Assembly (NCBI RefSeq): GCF_014803405.1
Contig: NZ_JACYFG010000007.1
Span: forward strand, 186,001 to 250,000
Length of the DNA stretch: 64,000 nucleotides
Reading direction: 5' to 3'
Source of the DNA: Pelagicoccus enzymogenes
GTDB lineage: Bacteria > Verrucomicrobiota > Verrucomicrobiia > Opitutales > Opitutaceae
Of this stretch, positions 1-8,660 are shown one piece after another. The position numbers were made by a program, and so were the translations under genes. Below the pieces are notes generated by a model. The model saw only the letters and a program-made list of their open reading frames with translations. It did no database searches and was not told where the DNA came from. Within the stretch, counting starts at the first letter, position 1; each line of letters begins with the position of its first letter.

Positions 1-2852
1 CGGTATTCGTTTTTCTGTTACTGCAGCTGCCGTTCGCAGTCGATGCGAAGCGGGAGAAGTGGGCGCACGAATTAAGTGAGCTCACTCCGGACGAAAGCAT
101 CGTCTGGGGGCACTTGGAAAACGGGTTTCGCTACGCTCTGAAGCCGCACGACGCCAAGCCCGGCTTGGTGAGCATGCGTCTAGTAGTAAAGGTAGGCGCG
201 TTGGACGAAGAAGAGCATGAGCAAGGCCTCTCTCACTTCATCGAACACATGGCGTTCGAGGGGACACGCAACTTCAAGCCCGGCGAGATGATCGCGTTTT
301 TCCAGAAGCTGGGCATGGGCTACGGAGTGGACGTCAACGCCTTTACCTACCACGACAAAACGGTCTACCACTTGGAGTTGCCCCAGAACGACGAGGGCTT
401 GGTTCGCCAAGGCTTGCAGCTGTATCGAGATTATGCGGACGGAATCCTCTTCGATGCGGAGCGAGTCGAGAATGAGCGGGAAGTCATTCTACGTGAAAAG
501 CAGGCCCGTGACACCCCGAGCGCTCGAATTTCAGAGGCCTCGTTCCGCTTTTCCTTTTCCGGAACGGCCTTGGCGGAGCGCAGCCCGATTGGCTTGGAAT
601 CGGTGGTAAAGAATACCTCGATCGAGGAATTGAAGGCCTTCTACCGCAAGTGGTACCGTCCGGATTTGATGACCTTGGTGGTGGTGGGCGATGTCGATAC
701 GGATTCGTTCGAAAGGCAGATTGCGGAAGCGTTTGCTGACATGGAGACTCCCCGCAAGCGAGTTCCCAAGCGGAAGATCGGGCGTCTGGACCGACCGAAA
801 CCATTTCGTACCGGGCAGCTTTCAGTAGAAGGGGTCGAGCGCTACACGCTGGAAGTTTCGCGAGCTTGGATGGAGCGGGACTCCGGCGACAGTTGGGAGC
901 AGCGAAAGGAAGACACGAAGCGCTCCTTCGCCACCTCGATTTTCAACGAGCGTTGCCGCGAGCTGATCGATGGCATGAGCGACGATTTTGCTAACTACAA
1001 CCGTATCTTTGGGATTCCTTACTGCCAACTGAGCATTAGCTCAGGAGGCGAATTCTGGTGGGATGCCTTCGTTTGGATGGATCAACTGCTGCGGCAAGCT
1101 TTGGTCTATGGCTTCACTCAGCAGGAGCTGGATTACGTGAGAAAGACTTGGCTGCAATCGAGTCGCTCTGCTGCGTCGCGTTACGAGACCGCTGAGCCTC
1201 GCATGCTGGTGGACGACTTGGTGGAAAGCATCGCTAACGAACGGGTTTACATGTCCACGGATCGCTTTTCCGCTATGATGGACGCGTTTATCGAGTCGCT
1301 GACTTTGGAGGAACTGAACGCTGCGTTTCGGGAGGTTTGGGAATTGAAGCGCATGTCTTACTTTATGGCGGGCGACTTGAGCAAGTCGTTCGATGGCGTC
1401 GCTTTGAAGCGTCGATTCAAGGAAGACCGCAAGTACACCGTTTTGCCTTTCGTTCCGAGATTGCCCGAGGAATTTGAATACACGAAGTTCGGCAATCCCG
1501 GTACCATCGTCGAGTCGAGCGTGATCGAGGAAATCGGAGCCAAGACCTATCGCTTCTCCAACAACGCGAGACTGACCTTCCTGCGTACCGAAAACGAGAA
1601 GGACACGGTGCGAGCCTTGGTCAGGGTGGGAGGCGGAATGTTGGCGTTCAACGATTCCAACCCGGGGACGCATGCCTTGGCTATGGGGGCGCTTTTCCGC
1701 AGCGGTTTCGGCAACCACGACATCGAGGACGTTTACAAGGAACTTCGCTCCAACGTGAGCTCCTTCATCTTCGGGGTGGAAGATCACGACGCGTTCACTT
1801 ATCGCGGCGTGGCGCCGGTGGAGGGTCTCGACGAGTTTCTGAAGATCGTATCCGAATTTCTCTGGGACCCTACGATCGACGAAAGCGCTTTCGAGGTGGC
1901 CCAGTCGAAGTTCAAGCAAAGCCGCGAACTGGAGCCGGACGGCATGAACGAAGGGTATCGAGACCTCTACCGCATGCTCTACCCCGAAGAGCCTCGTTTC
2001 CATGCTCCCTCGCTTTTGGATATCGTGAATGTACGCCGTGATGCGGCTCAGGATTGGCTGGGGAGCGCGTTGAAGGAAGGCTACTTGGAAGTGGCTGTGG
2101 TGGGAGACGTCGACGAGGCCGAACTTCTGAAGCTTTTCGGTGAAACCATCGGTTCGTTGCCGGTTCGGCGGGAGTCGAAGGCCGATTTCGCTGCAGTCCG
2201 GTCCTTGCGTACGCGCCCAAGCTCCGGCAAGCAGACCATCGAGTACCGAAACGGGATGGGCGATAGCGCGGCCTCTGTGATTGTTTGGACAATCCAGGAC
2301 AAGCTCACTACGCGCGAGAGCGCAGCTCTCTACGTTTTGAGCAATGTATTTGAATCGAGAATACGTAAGCGTGTTCGGGAGGGAATGGGAGCTAGCTATT
2401 CGCCGTCGGTTCGCTATGTCACCTTTTCGGCCTACGATACGCTACGTCACATTCGGGCGGATGTGGATTGCTTGAAAAGCGATGCCGATAGCTTGCTAGA
2501 CGTGGTTTTGGAAATCGGGGACCAGCTGAGTAGCGCGCCAGCAAGCGAGGAGGAGATTCGGGCTGCGGTTGCACCTCTGGAGGAAGGGCTCAAGCAAGCT
2601 TGGCAAGACAATACCTACTTGCTGGAAAACGTGCTTTATGGGGTCCAGGAGTATCCGACGATCGTGGAGCGAGCGATGCAGTACAAGGAAGGCCTGCTGT
2701 CCACTATCACGTCGGACGACATTTTGCAGGTCGCCCGTCGGTATTTGAATTCTGAAGACGCCCTCGCCGTGGCAATCGTTCCCTCCGACCCTTCGAAAAT
2801 TGCCGAGGTGCCGGATTGGGACGACGCTAAGCGGGCGGGAGCAGTCAAGTAG
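1..2852 (+). CDS. M16 family zinc metallopeptidase (insulinase/pitrilysin-like), 5' end outside window
   Basis: Secreted or periplasmic zinc peptidase with duplicated M16 halves, in the size class of pitrilysin and PqqL. The frame is open from the window edge. A TTG at 114 is not the start, because the codons before it (from base 3) encode a hydrophobic run ending in an Ala-Val-Asp-Ala signal-peptidase-like site. The gene therefore begins left of the window. The inverted zinc motif HFIEH is at 234-248, and the third ligand is a Glu of the ENEREV segment about 76 residues later. The second half (from about 1.5 kb) lacks the motif, as usual for the non-catalytic half. It converges on the next gene with only 7 bases between stops. 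Family assignment is firm; substrate unknown. Confidence 0.93.
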   Translation, partial: VFVFLLLQLPFAVDAKREKWAHELSELTPDESIVWGHLENGFRYALKPHDAKPGLVSMRLVVKVGALDEEEHEQGLSHFIEHMAFEGTRNFKPGEMIAFFQKLGMGYGVDVNAFTYHDKTVYHLELPQNDEGLVRQGLQLYRDYADGILFDAERVENEREVILREKQARDTPSARISEASFRFSFSGTALAERSPIGLESVVKNTSIEELKAFYRKWYRPDLMTLVVVGDVDTDSFERQIAEAFADMETPRKRVPKRKIGRLDRPKPFRTGQLSVEGVERYTLEVSRAWMERDSGDSWEQRKEDTKRSFATSIFNERCRELIDGMSDDFANYNRIFGIPYCQLSISSGGEFWWDAFVWMDQLLRQALVYGFTQQELDYVRKTWLQSSRSAASRYETAEPRMLVDDLVESIANERVYMSTDRFSAMMDAFIESLTLEELNAAFREVWELKRMSYFMAGDLSKSFDGVALKRRFKEDRKYTVLPFVPRLPEEFEYTKFGNPGTIVESSVIEEIGAKTYRFSNNARLTFLRTENEKDTVRALVRVGGGMLAFNDSNPGTHALAMGALFRSGFGNHDIEDVYKELRSNVSSFIFGVEDHDAFTYRGVAPVEGLDEFLKIVSEFLWDPTIDESAFEVAQSKFKQSRELEPDGMNEGYRDLYRMLYPEEPRFHAPSLLDIVNVRRDAAQDWLGSALKEGYLEVAVVGDVDEAELLKLFGETIGSLPVRRESKADFAAVRSLRTRPSSGKQTIEYRNGMGDSAASVIVWTIQDKLTTRESAALYVLSNVFESRIRKRVREGMGASYSPSVRYVTFSAYDTLRHIRADVDCLKSDADSLLDVVLEIGDQLSSAPASEEEIRAAVAPLEEGLKQAWQDNTYLLENVLYGVQEYPTIVERAMQYKEGLLSTITSDDILQVARRYLNSEDALAVAIVPSDPSKIAEVPDWDDAKRAGAVK

Positions 2853-2859
2853 GCAGGTC

Positions 2860-4365
2860 TCAGTCCAGCGGGCGACTGTTGCTGACGAAGGCGATGTGCG
2901 TGCTGTCTGGCGACCAGCTGGGCACGTTGATGCTGCCTTGCCCCCCGTACAGGTAGGCGATGGTTTTAGCGTTCCCTCCCTCGATGGACATGTGGCGGAG
3001 GTAGACTTTCTTGTAGAAGGGATGGTCGTTGGGATCGATGTCAGATGGGAAGGCGAGATAGACGAAGGATTTGCCGTCGGGCGCGACGTGCGGGAACCAA
3101 TTGTTGTAGGAGTCAAAGGTCATTTGAGTCGGCTCGCTGCCGTCCGCCTTCATTCTCCAAATCTGCATGTTGCCGCTGCGCACCGAGTTGAAGAAGATAT
3201 GGCGACCATCTGGAGAGAACTCCGAACCGTCGTCCAAGCTGGGTAGTTGCGTGAGGGGAGTCTCTTTTTTGCTGTCTATGTCGATGGACCAAATGTCGAA
3301 CTGGCCATTGCGTTGGCCAGTGAAGATGAGGCTCTTATGGTCTGGCGACCAGCCGTGGAGAAAGGAATGGCCACGCGAGGGGTCGGTGATTTGCCGCGGC
3401 GTGTCGCTGCCTGAAACGGGGAGCGTATAGATGACCGAGGTGCCGGCTTCGCCTACATGGTGGCTGATTCCGATTTGCTTTCCGTCGAAGGAGAGGACGT
3501 GGTCGTTGTTGTTTTGGTTCGCGAATCCAGTATTCAGTTCGTTGATACTTCCGTCTTCGAGGGTGTAGGTGTAGAGCTTGCCTTCGGAATTGTAGATCAA
3601 GGTCTTGCCGTCCGGGGTCCAGTTGGGAGCTTGGATCGAGTTCGGGAAGGTGGCGAGAACCTTGCGGGAACCGGTGGCTACCTCCATGATCTCGAGTCGG
3701 CTTCCGATGTAGTCCTGATAGGGGCGAAAGTCGGGAGCGGCGGGGAGAACGATTCGCACGTTGCGAAAGCGAGCGGTTTCGGTGACCTCGGGATTGTGGG
3801 AACAGATAAAGAGCCCGACGAAGAGCTCGTCGTTCAAATCGATTTGCTTGCTGACGGACTGGTAGACCTCGCCGAAGGCTGCAGCGGAAAAAGTGAATCG
3901 ATCGCCTTCGCGTTGCAGTTCAATTTCAGTGGGACCGGTCAAGGGGCTGCCGACTTCGGCGGTTGGGCCACCTTTGACTTCGCGGTACTGCAGCGAGGTG
4001 AGTCCGTCTCCGTGCACGCAGGCGTCGGCGTAGGGTGAATCCGCGTCGAGCGTGTTCCGGGCGATGATACCGATTTTTCGATGTGGATCCACGCCTTCTC
4101 CCTCGAACTCCACGGTGGCTCGAACGATGAAGTCGCCCTCCAGTTTGCGGTAGGCGAAATGGAATTCGTCTTTCTCGGCCCACATATTTTGGCCGGCCCC
4201 GGACAAGGTATAGCTTTGCGTTTCGGGGGAGTAGCTGGCGTTGCCGCTTAGCTTCGGCGCTCCGACGTCGAGGTTGTTTGCGAAGTCTCCGAGTGGGGAG
4301 GCTAGAGTGAGAGGGCTTAGGGTTGCCAAGCCGAGAGCTGCATTGATCAGGGTACGAGTTGTCAT
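2860..4365 (-). CDS. Secreted TolB-like beta-propeller protein with N-terminal jelly-roll (DUF1349-like) domain
   Basis: Predicted exported protein of 501 aa. The start at 4365 is chosen because it gives a signal peptide (MTTRTLINAALGLATLS..., cleavage near ASP). The open frame continues upstream to 4449 but that extension has no export signal. Residues about 35-205 resemble the concanavalin-like DUF1349 fold. The C-terminal 270 residues carry repeated WD40/TolB-like blades with motifs such as SPDGRHIFF, APDGKSFVY and WSPDSTHIAF. Proteins of this layout are common in Verrucomicrobiota and are often misnamed biopolymer transporter TolR. Function is unknown; binding of envelope or polysaccharide ligands is only a guess. 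Confidence 0.85.
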   Translation of the reverse strand: MTTRTLINAALGLATLSPLTLASPLGDFANNLDVGAPKLSGNASYSPETQSYTLSGAGQNMWAEKDEFHFAYRKLEGDFIVRATVEFEGEGVDPHRKIGIIARNTLDADSPYADACVHGDGLTSLQYREVKGGPTAEVGSPLTGPTEIELQREGDRFTFSAAAFGEVYQSVSKQIDLNDELFVGLFICSHNPEVTETARFRNVRIVLPAAPDFRPYQDYIGSRLEIMEVATGSRKVLATFPNSIQAPNWTPDGKTLIYNSEGKLYTYTLEDGSINELNTGFANQNNNDHVLSFDGKQIGISHHVGEAGTSVIYTLPVSGSDTPRQITDPSRGHSFLHGWSPDHKSLIFTGQRNGQFDIWSIDIDSKKETPLTQLPSLDDGSEFSPDGRHIFFNSVRSGNMQIWRMKADGSEPTQMTFDSYNNWFPHVAPDGKSFVYLAFPSDIDPNDHPFYKKVYLRHMSIEGGNAKTIAYLYGGQGSINVPSWSPDSTHIAFVSNSRPLD

Positions 4366-4524
4366 GGTGGGGTAGCGTGTTACTCTGGGGGTCTTTTCTC
4401 TATAGCAGCTAGAAGCGGAAAGACCGGCTATTGCGGCACTCTTACACAATAATTTCCAATCGCTCGCTCCTGTTCGGGGGCTGAGGGATTGACATGGCCT
4501 AGCTGGAGTGGAGAAACCTTTTCC

Positions 4525-5049
4525 GTGAAGGTCGCGATTGTCAGCTCCAGTTTAAATCCGAAAAGCCGCAGCCGGTTGATGGCTGAACACGCTCGACTGC
4601 TCTTGGGGAAGCGCAGCGGGGTAGAAGTCGACTTCATTGACCTGCAAGAAATGGAGTTGCCGCTCTGCGACGGTGGAGCGGCTTATGGCGACCCCTACGC
4701 AATCGAGCTGAACAAGCGCATGGAAGCGGCGGATGTTTATGTCCTCGCGTCTCCAATTTATAACTACGACGTAAACGCGTCGCTGAAGAACGCGGTGGAG
4801 CTGGCTGGTCGGAAGATGGAAAACAAGCTTGTTGGCTTTCTCTGCGCGGCGGGTGGAGCCATGAGCTACATGTCTGTTATGCCGCTTGCGAACAGCTTGA
4901 TGTTGGATTTCCGGACCTTGGTATTGCCTCGCTTCGTCTATGCGGCTCCAAACGACTGGAAGGATGAGGCGATGAGCGAGAGCGTGGGTGGCCGTATTGC
5001 CCAGTTTTGCGACGCTCTGCTTGATCTTGGCGAGAGGATCAGCAGCTAG
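4525..5049 (+). CDS. NADPH-dependent FMN reductase family protein
   Basis: Small cytosolic flavodoxin-like protein of 174 aa. It would bind FMN and use NAD(P)H to reduce flavin or quinone-like substrates. The N-terminal strand VKVAIVSSSLNPKSRS forms the phosphate-binding loop, and LASPIYNYDVNASLKN is the second signature of the family. An earlier ATG at 4489 is possible. The GTG at 4525 is preferred because it begins directly at the first beta strand and has GGAG at 4510-4513. It stands alone between genes on the opposite strand. Physiological substrate not predictable. Confidence 0.85.
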   Translation: MKVAIVSSSLNPKSRSRLMAEHARLLLGKRSGVEVDFIDLQEMELPLCDGGAAYGDPYAIELNKRMEAADVYVLASPIYNYDVNASLKNAVELAGRKMENKLVGFLCAAGGAMSYMSVMPLANSLMLDFRTLVLPRFVYAAPNDWKDEAMSESVGGRIAQFCDALLDLGERISS

Positions 5050-5102
5050 TTTTCCCGCAAGGCGACCTCTTGTTGGTGGGTGGGAGAGACGGGATGCGCT
5101 GC

Positions 5103-5879
5103 TTAGACGAGTTCGAAGTCCGATTCGTCTTCGAGGTTGAGCGAAACCCTGGCGCTGCCCAGATTGACGGCGATTTCTAGGAATCCGCCGGATCCGAGAT
5201 AGGCGACCGGCTTGCCTTTGGGGACGCTATGGAAGGAGAGTCCGAAGGGGATCTTGTCTCCATTTTTCAATACGACGGCTTCCGGTTTGGGACTGGTACG
5301 TGTGATGCGTAAGCTGGTAATCGCGTTGCCGAACTGGTCGAAGTAGAGGGTGCTCCCTTTCATGGGAAGCTCCGTCACCTCGGGAAAATCCATTCCTTCG
5401 TGGGCGAACTTGGGCAGGGCCGTACAAAAGTTGCTGGGTGGCACTCCATTGGCCAAGAAGGCTGCGGCAGGCGCGAAGATATCGCGGCCGTGAAAGGTGT
5501 TGCTCTCGCGCACTTGGGCGTCGAAGCGATGGGGTTCGATCTCGTAGGTGCGGCACATGCCGGATTCGAGCAGGGAGAGCAGTCCATTGTCGGGCGCCAC
5601 GAAATGGTAGTCGCCGTCGAAGTGGATGATTGGCTTGCGGGAGGATCCCACTCCGGGATCTACGACGCAAAGGAAGACGGTTCCGCGAGGAAAGTCGTGG
5701 TAGCACTGGGAGAGGATGAAGGCCCCTGATCGGATGTTGCCCGGCTCGACTTGGTGGGTGATGTCGATGAGCTTTGCCTCGGGGCAGAGACGCGCCAACA
5801 CGGCCTTGACGGAGGCGACGTACCAGTCGCTCTCGCCGAAGTCGGTGAGGATGGCAACGATGGGAGGAGTTGGAACCAT
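5103..5879 (-). CDS. SAM hydroxide adenosyltransferase (DUF62 family)
   Basis: 258-aa protein of the S-adenosylmethionine hydrolase/hydroxide adenosyltransferase family, related to fluorinase and chlorinase. These enzymes split SAM to adenosine and methionine using water. Seen in the sequence: the N-terminal LTDFGESDWYV signature, DITHQVEPGNIRSGAF, VVDPGVGSSR, and the substrate-binding FVAPDNGLL segment. The length matches the family. It stands alone and is divergent from the following secreted RidA-like gene. A halogenase role is unlikely since the water-activating signatures are the standard ones. Confidence 0.9.
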   Translation of the reverse strand: MVPTPPIVAILTDFGESDWYVASVKAVLARLCPEAKLIDITHQVEPGNIRSGAFILSQCYHDFPRGTVFLCVVDPGVGSSRKPIIHFDGDYHFVAPDNGLLSLLESGMCRTYEIEPHRFDAQVRESNTFHGRDIFAPAAAFLANGVPPSNFCTALPKFAHEGMDFPEVTELPMKGSTLYFDQFGNAITSLRITRTSPKPEAVVLKNGDKIPFGLSFHSVPKGKPVAYLGSGGFLEIAVNLGSARVSLNLEDESDFELV

Positions 5880-5966
5880 GGGCTATGAGTATCGTCGAAG
5901 ATACGTTTGAAGTTTAGCCGATCGGCAGAGTTGGCGTGAGGAGGTCGTTATGCTAGAGTGCGGACT

Positions 5967-6425
5967 ATGAGTTTCAACGTGAATATTGGGGCGCTGGCGC
6001 TGTGCTTGGCCGTCTTGGCGCCGTGGGCTTCCGGGCAAGAGGAGGAGGTCAGCTTTCGCGAGCCTCTTTTCTTTTCCGAAGTGGACAAGGAGATGCGCAC
6101 GCCTCAGGCGGTGCGGGTCGGTGGCGTGGTTTTCGTCGCCGCCATGAGCTCGCCCGGCGAAACCTTGGAGCAGCAGCTGCGCACCATCTACATCAGGCTT
6201 CAGTCGGTCCTGGGCAACTACGGTTTGCGCATGCAGGACGTGGTGCAGGAACGCGTCTACCTCAAGCAGGGGAGCGACTACGAGAAGGCCAAGGCGGCGC
6301 GCTTGCTGGTCTATCGCGAGGGCGGTGGTCCGGCTTTGAGCTTGGTGGAGGTCGCCGGTTTCGAAGACGGGGAAACATTGGTTGAGATCGAGCTCGTGGC
6401 GGTCGCCAATCCGGAGGAAGGATAG
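5967..6425 (+). CDS. Secreted RidA/YjgF-like protein lacking the catalytic arginine
   Basis: 152-aa RidA-fold protein with a signal peptide (MSFNVNIGALALCLAVLAPWASG). The ATG at 5967 is preferred over the GTG at 5958. The fold is recognisable from VRVGGVVFVAA near residue 50 and the C-terminal LVEIELVAVA. RidA enzymes hydrolyse reactive enamine/imine intermediates in the cytosol and need an Arg in the motif PAR-[TS]. Here that position reads GPALSLVEV, so the Arg is Leu. Export plus loss of the Arg argues against classic imine deaminase activity and for a binding or structural role in the periplasm. Confidence 0.8.
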   Translation: MSFNVNIGALALCLAVLAPWASGQEEEVSFREPLFFSEVDKEMRTPQAVRVGGVVFVAAMSSPGETLEQQLRTIYIRLQSVLGNYGLRMQDVVQERVYLKQGSDYEKAKAARLLVYREGGGPALSLVEVAGFEDGETLVEIELVAVANPEEG

Positions 6426-6497
6426 AAGCGAGCCCATGCAGTTGAGCGAGCTTCGGTGACCTTGCTTTTTTCTCCGAAACACTAAGTCTCTTGCCAT

Positions 6498-7700
6498 ATG
6501 AGTTATCAGCCTTCTGAGGAGATTCTGGAAAAGTACGCGGACGTTATGATTAACTTCGCCCTCAACAGCGGAGAGGGCGTAAAGCCCGGCGAAGTCGTGC
6601 AGCTGCGAGTGCCGGAGGTCGCGAAACCCTTCTTGGTCGCCCTGCGTAGAGCGGTGCTGAAGGCGGGCGCTCACCCTTTGGTGTTTTTCACTCCGGACGA
6701 CATGGCTCGCGAGTTCTTCGAATTGGCCAACGAAGAGCAGCTCAGCTTCTTCGCGGAAAAGTTTCACCGGGGCACGGTAGACCAGATCGACCACACGGTT
6801 GCGATCTTGGCGGAGACGAACAAAAAGGAGCTCGATGGCATCGACTCGAAGAAGATCATGACAGCCCAGAAGGCCCTCAAGCCGTACATGGATTGGCGGC
6901 GGGCCAAGGAGTCTGCGGGCAATTATACTTGGACCTTGGCCATGTGGGGGACCCAGCAAATGGCTGACGAGGTTGGCATGAGCCTTGAGGAGTACTGGGA
7001 GCAGATCATCGAAGCCTGCTATCTAAGGGAAGCGAAGCCGGCTGAAAAGTGGAAGGAACTCTACGAGAAGCTGTACTCCTACAAGGACAAGCTCGATGCC
7101 CTGAAGATCGAGAAGCTGCACATCGAAGCTGAAAACACCGATCTCTGGGTAAAACTGGGGGACAATCGCAAGTGGCTGGGAGGATCGGGACGCAATATCC
7201 CGAGCTTCGAGCTGTTTGTATCGCCAGATTGGCGTGGCACGGAAGGGCGTATCCAGTTTACGGAACCGCTCTACCGATACGGAGCTTTGATCGAGAAGGC
7301 GTATTTGGAATTTAAGGACGGCGTGGTGGTCAAGGCGACCGCGAGCAAGGGCGAGGACCTGCTCAAGGAAATGATCGCAGTCGAAAATGCGGACAAGGCC
7401 GGCGAGTTTTCCCTTACCGATCGCCGTTTCTCTCGCATCACCAAGTTCATGGGAGAGACGCTCTACGACGAGAATGTAGGCGGCGAGTACGGCAACACGC
7501 ACATTGCGGTGGGCTCGGCCTATCGCGACTCCTATACCGGTGACCCGTCGAGCGTTTCCGAGAAGGAATGGGCGGAAATGGGCTACAACAATTCGGTGGT
7601 GCACACGGATATTGTGGCGACTTCGAACAGAACCGTAACAGCGTACTTGAAAGACGGCTCAAGTCAGGTGATATACAGGGACGGTCAATTCACCGTTTAA
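6498..7700 (+). CDS. M29 family aminopeptidase (AmpS/aminopeptidase T type)
   Basis: 400-aa cytosolic metallo-aminopeptidase with two co-catalytic metals. Landmark motifs in order: RNIPSFE near residue 235, AGEFSLTD near 300, GNTHIAVGSAY near 340, and VVHTDIV near 370. These supply the Glu, Glu, His, Tyr, His and Asp residues of the M29 active site. Length matches the family (about 400-415). ATG at 6498; no signal peptide. It is followed 21 bases later by an exported protein of unknown function on the same strand. Confidence 0.92.
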   Translation: MSYQPSEEILEKYADVMINFALNSGEGVKPGEVVQLRVPEVAKPFLVALRRAVLKAGAHPLVFFTPDDMAREFFELANEEQLSFFAEKFHRGTVDQIDHTVAILAETNKKELDGIDSKKIMTAQKALKPYMDWRRAKESAGNYTWTLAMWGTQQMADEVGMSLEEYWEQIIEACYLREAKPAEKWKELYEKLYSYKDKLDALKIEKLHIEAENTDLWVKLGDNRKWLGGSGRNIPSFELFVSPDWRGTEGRIQFTEPLYRYGALIEKAYLEFKDGVVVKATASKGEDLLKEMIAVENADKAGEFSLTDRRFSRITKFMGETLYDENVGGEYGNTHIAVGSAYRDSYTGDPSSVSEKEWAEMGYNNSVVHTDIVATSNRTVTAYLKDGSSQVIYRDGQFTV

Positions 7701-7721
7701 CCCGCACCATCGCCCCCCCCT

Positions 7722-8636
7722 ATGTACCCCGCGTTGCCAAGGAATCTGCTGCTTGTCCTGTTTGGAGTCCTCCTCGCGGGGACCTCCGTTTCCGCGAAGC
7801 GCTTCAATATTATCGTCAACGCGGAGGCGGAGGTGGAGTACATGGAGCGGGCGGAGAAGCTCGAGTACCAGACCTACCACCTCATCAAAGGCAAGTTTCA
7901 CGGGGGCACGACGCGGGACCGTGGCCTGGAAACCCTCGGATTCGAAGACTTGTTCGAATCCTTGGCGGAGACTTTGAAAAAGCGTAAGATGTATCCCGAG
8001 GTGGATCGCAACTTGGGCGACTTGCTGATCATGGTTTCTTGGGGACGGACCTCCTTGGATCCGGATTGGGGGGAATTGCAGGGCATTTCCGGGGCTAGCG
8101 ACATGATGAGCGCCGAGGCCATGGACGAAGCGAGCAGCGGGGGGAATCTCGTGCCCGCGGGGGGAGGCCAAAATGCCATCATGGTGCAGTCAGCTCCTAC
8201 GAGCGCTGGAGCGAGCGCCGGAGGCGGCCAAAGTTTGGGTACGGGAAACAACTCCCAGCGGTCCAAGAACATGGCCCTTCTTGGCTTGCAAGGGAAGTTG
8301 AGAAGCAGGGGTCCGTTTGGCTACACGCCGGACGAGGAGCTGTGGGATGCCCTCGAGGAGGAGCGTTACTTCGTGATATTGAACGCTTTCGACTATCAGC
8401 ATCTCCTGAAGGAAAAGGAGCTCAAGCAAGTTTGGCGGGTGCGGTATAACACGCGGGCCGTCGGCGTCGGTTTTGAAACGGCCTTCGAGTCGATGAATGA
8501 GGCGATAGCGGGGGTGATCGGCCTGCAAATGGACAAGATCGCTACCGTGAAAGGCGACACCAGCGGCAAGATCTCAATGGGAGAGGTCGAAATGATCGAC
8601 ATGAGCGAATCGGAAAAGAAAGAGCACGGAGAATAG
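7722..8636 (+). CDS. Exported protein of unknown function
   Basis: 304-aa protein with a clear signal peptide (LLLVLFGVLLAGTSVSA, cleavage before KRFN). The mature part has a charged N-terminal domain, a low-complexity Gly/Ser/Ala-rich linker around residues 145-180, and a C-terminal alpha/beta segment with an EELWDALEEERYFVILNAFDY stretch. I do not recognise a family. It lies between the M29 peptidase and an exported epimerase-like protein with short gaps (21 and about 24 bases), so the three are probably cotranscribed. Confidence 0.75.
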   Translation: MYPALPRNLLLVLFGVLLAGTSVSAKRFNIIVNAEAEVEYMERAEKLEYQTYHLIKGKFHGGTTRDRGLETLGFEDLFESLAETLKKRKMYPEVDRNLGDLLIMVSWGRTSLDPDWGELQGISGASDMMSAEAMDEASSGGNLVPAGGGQNAIMVQSAPTSAGASAGGGQSLGTGNNSQRSKNMALLGLQGKLRSRGPFGYTPDEELWDALEEERYFVILNAFDYQHLLKEKELKQVWRVRYNTRAVGVGFETAFESMNEAIAGVIGLQMDKIATVKGDTSGKISMGEVEMIDMSESEKKEHGE

Positions 8637-8660
8637 GCTCTTGCTGGCGGTATTGCTGTG

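Noticed and set aside
114-116. TTG as the start of the M16 peptidase
   Set aside because: The frame is open upstream to the window edge and encodes a signal peptide, so the true start lies outside.
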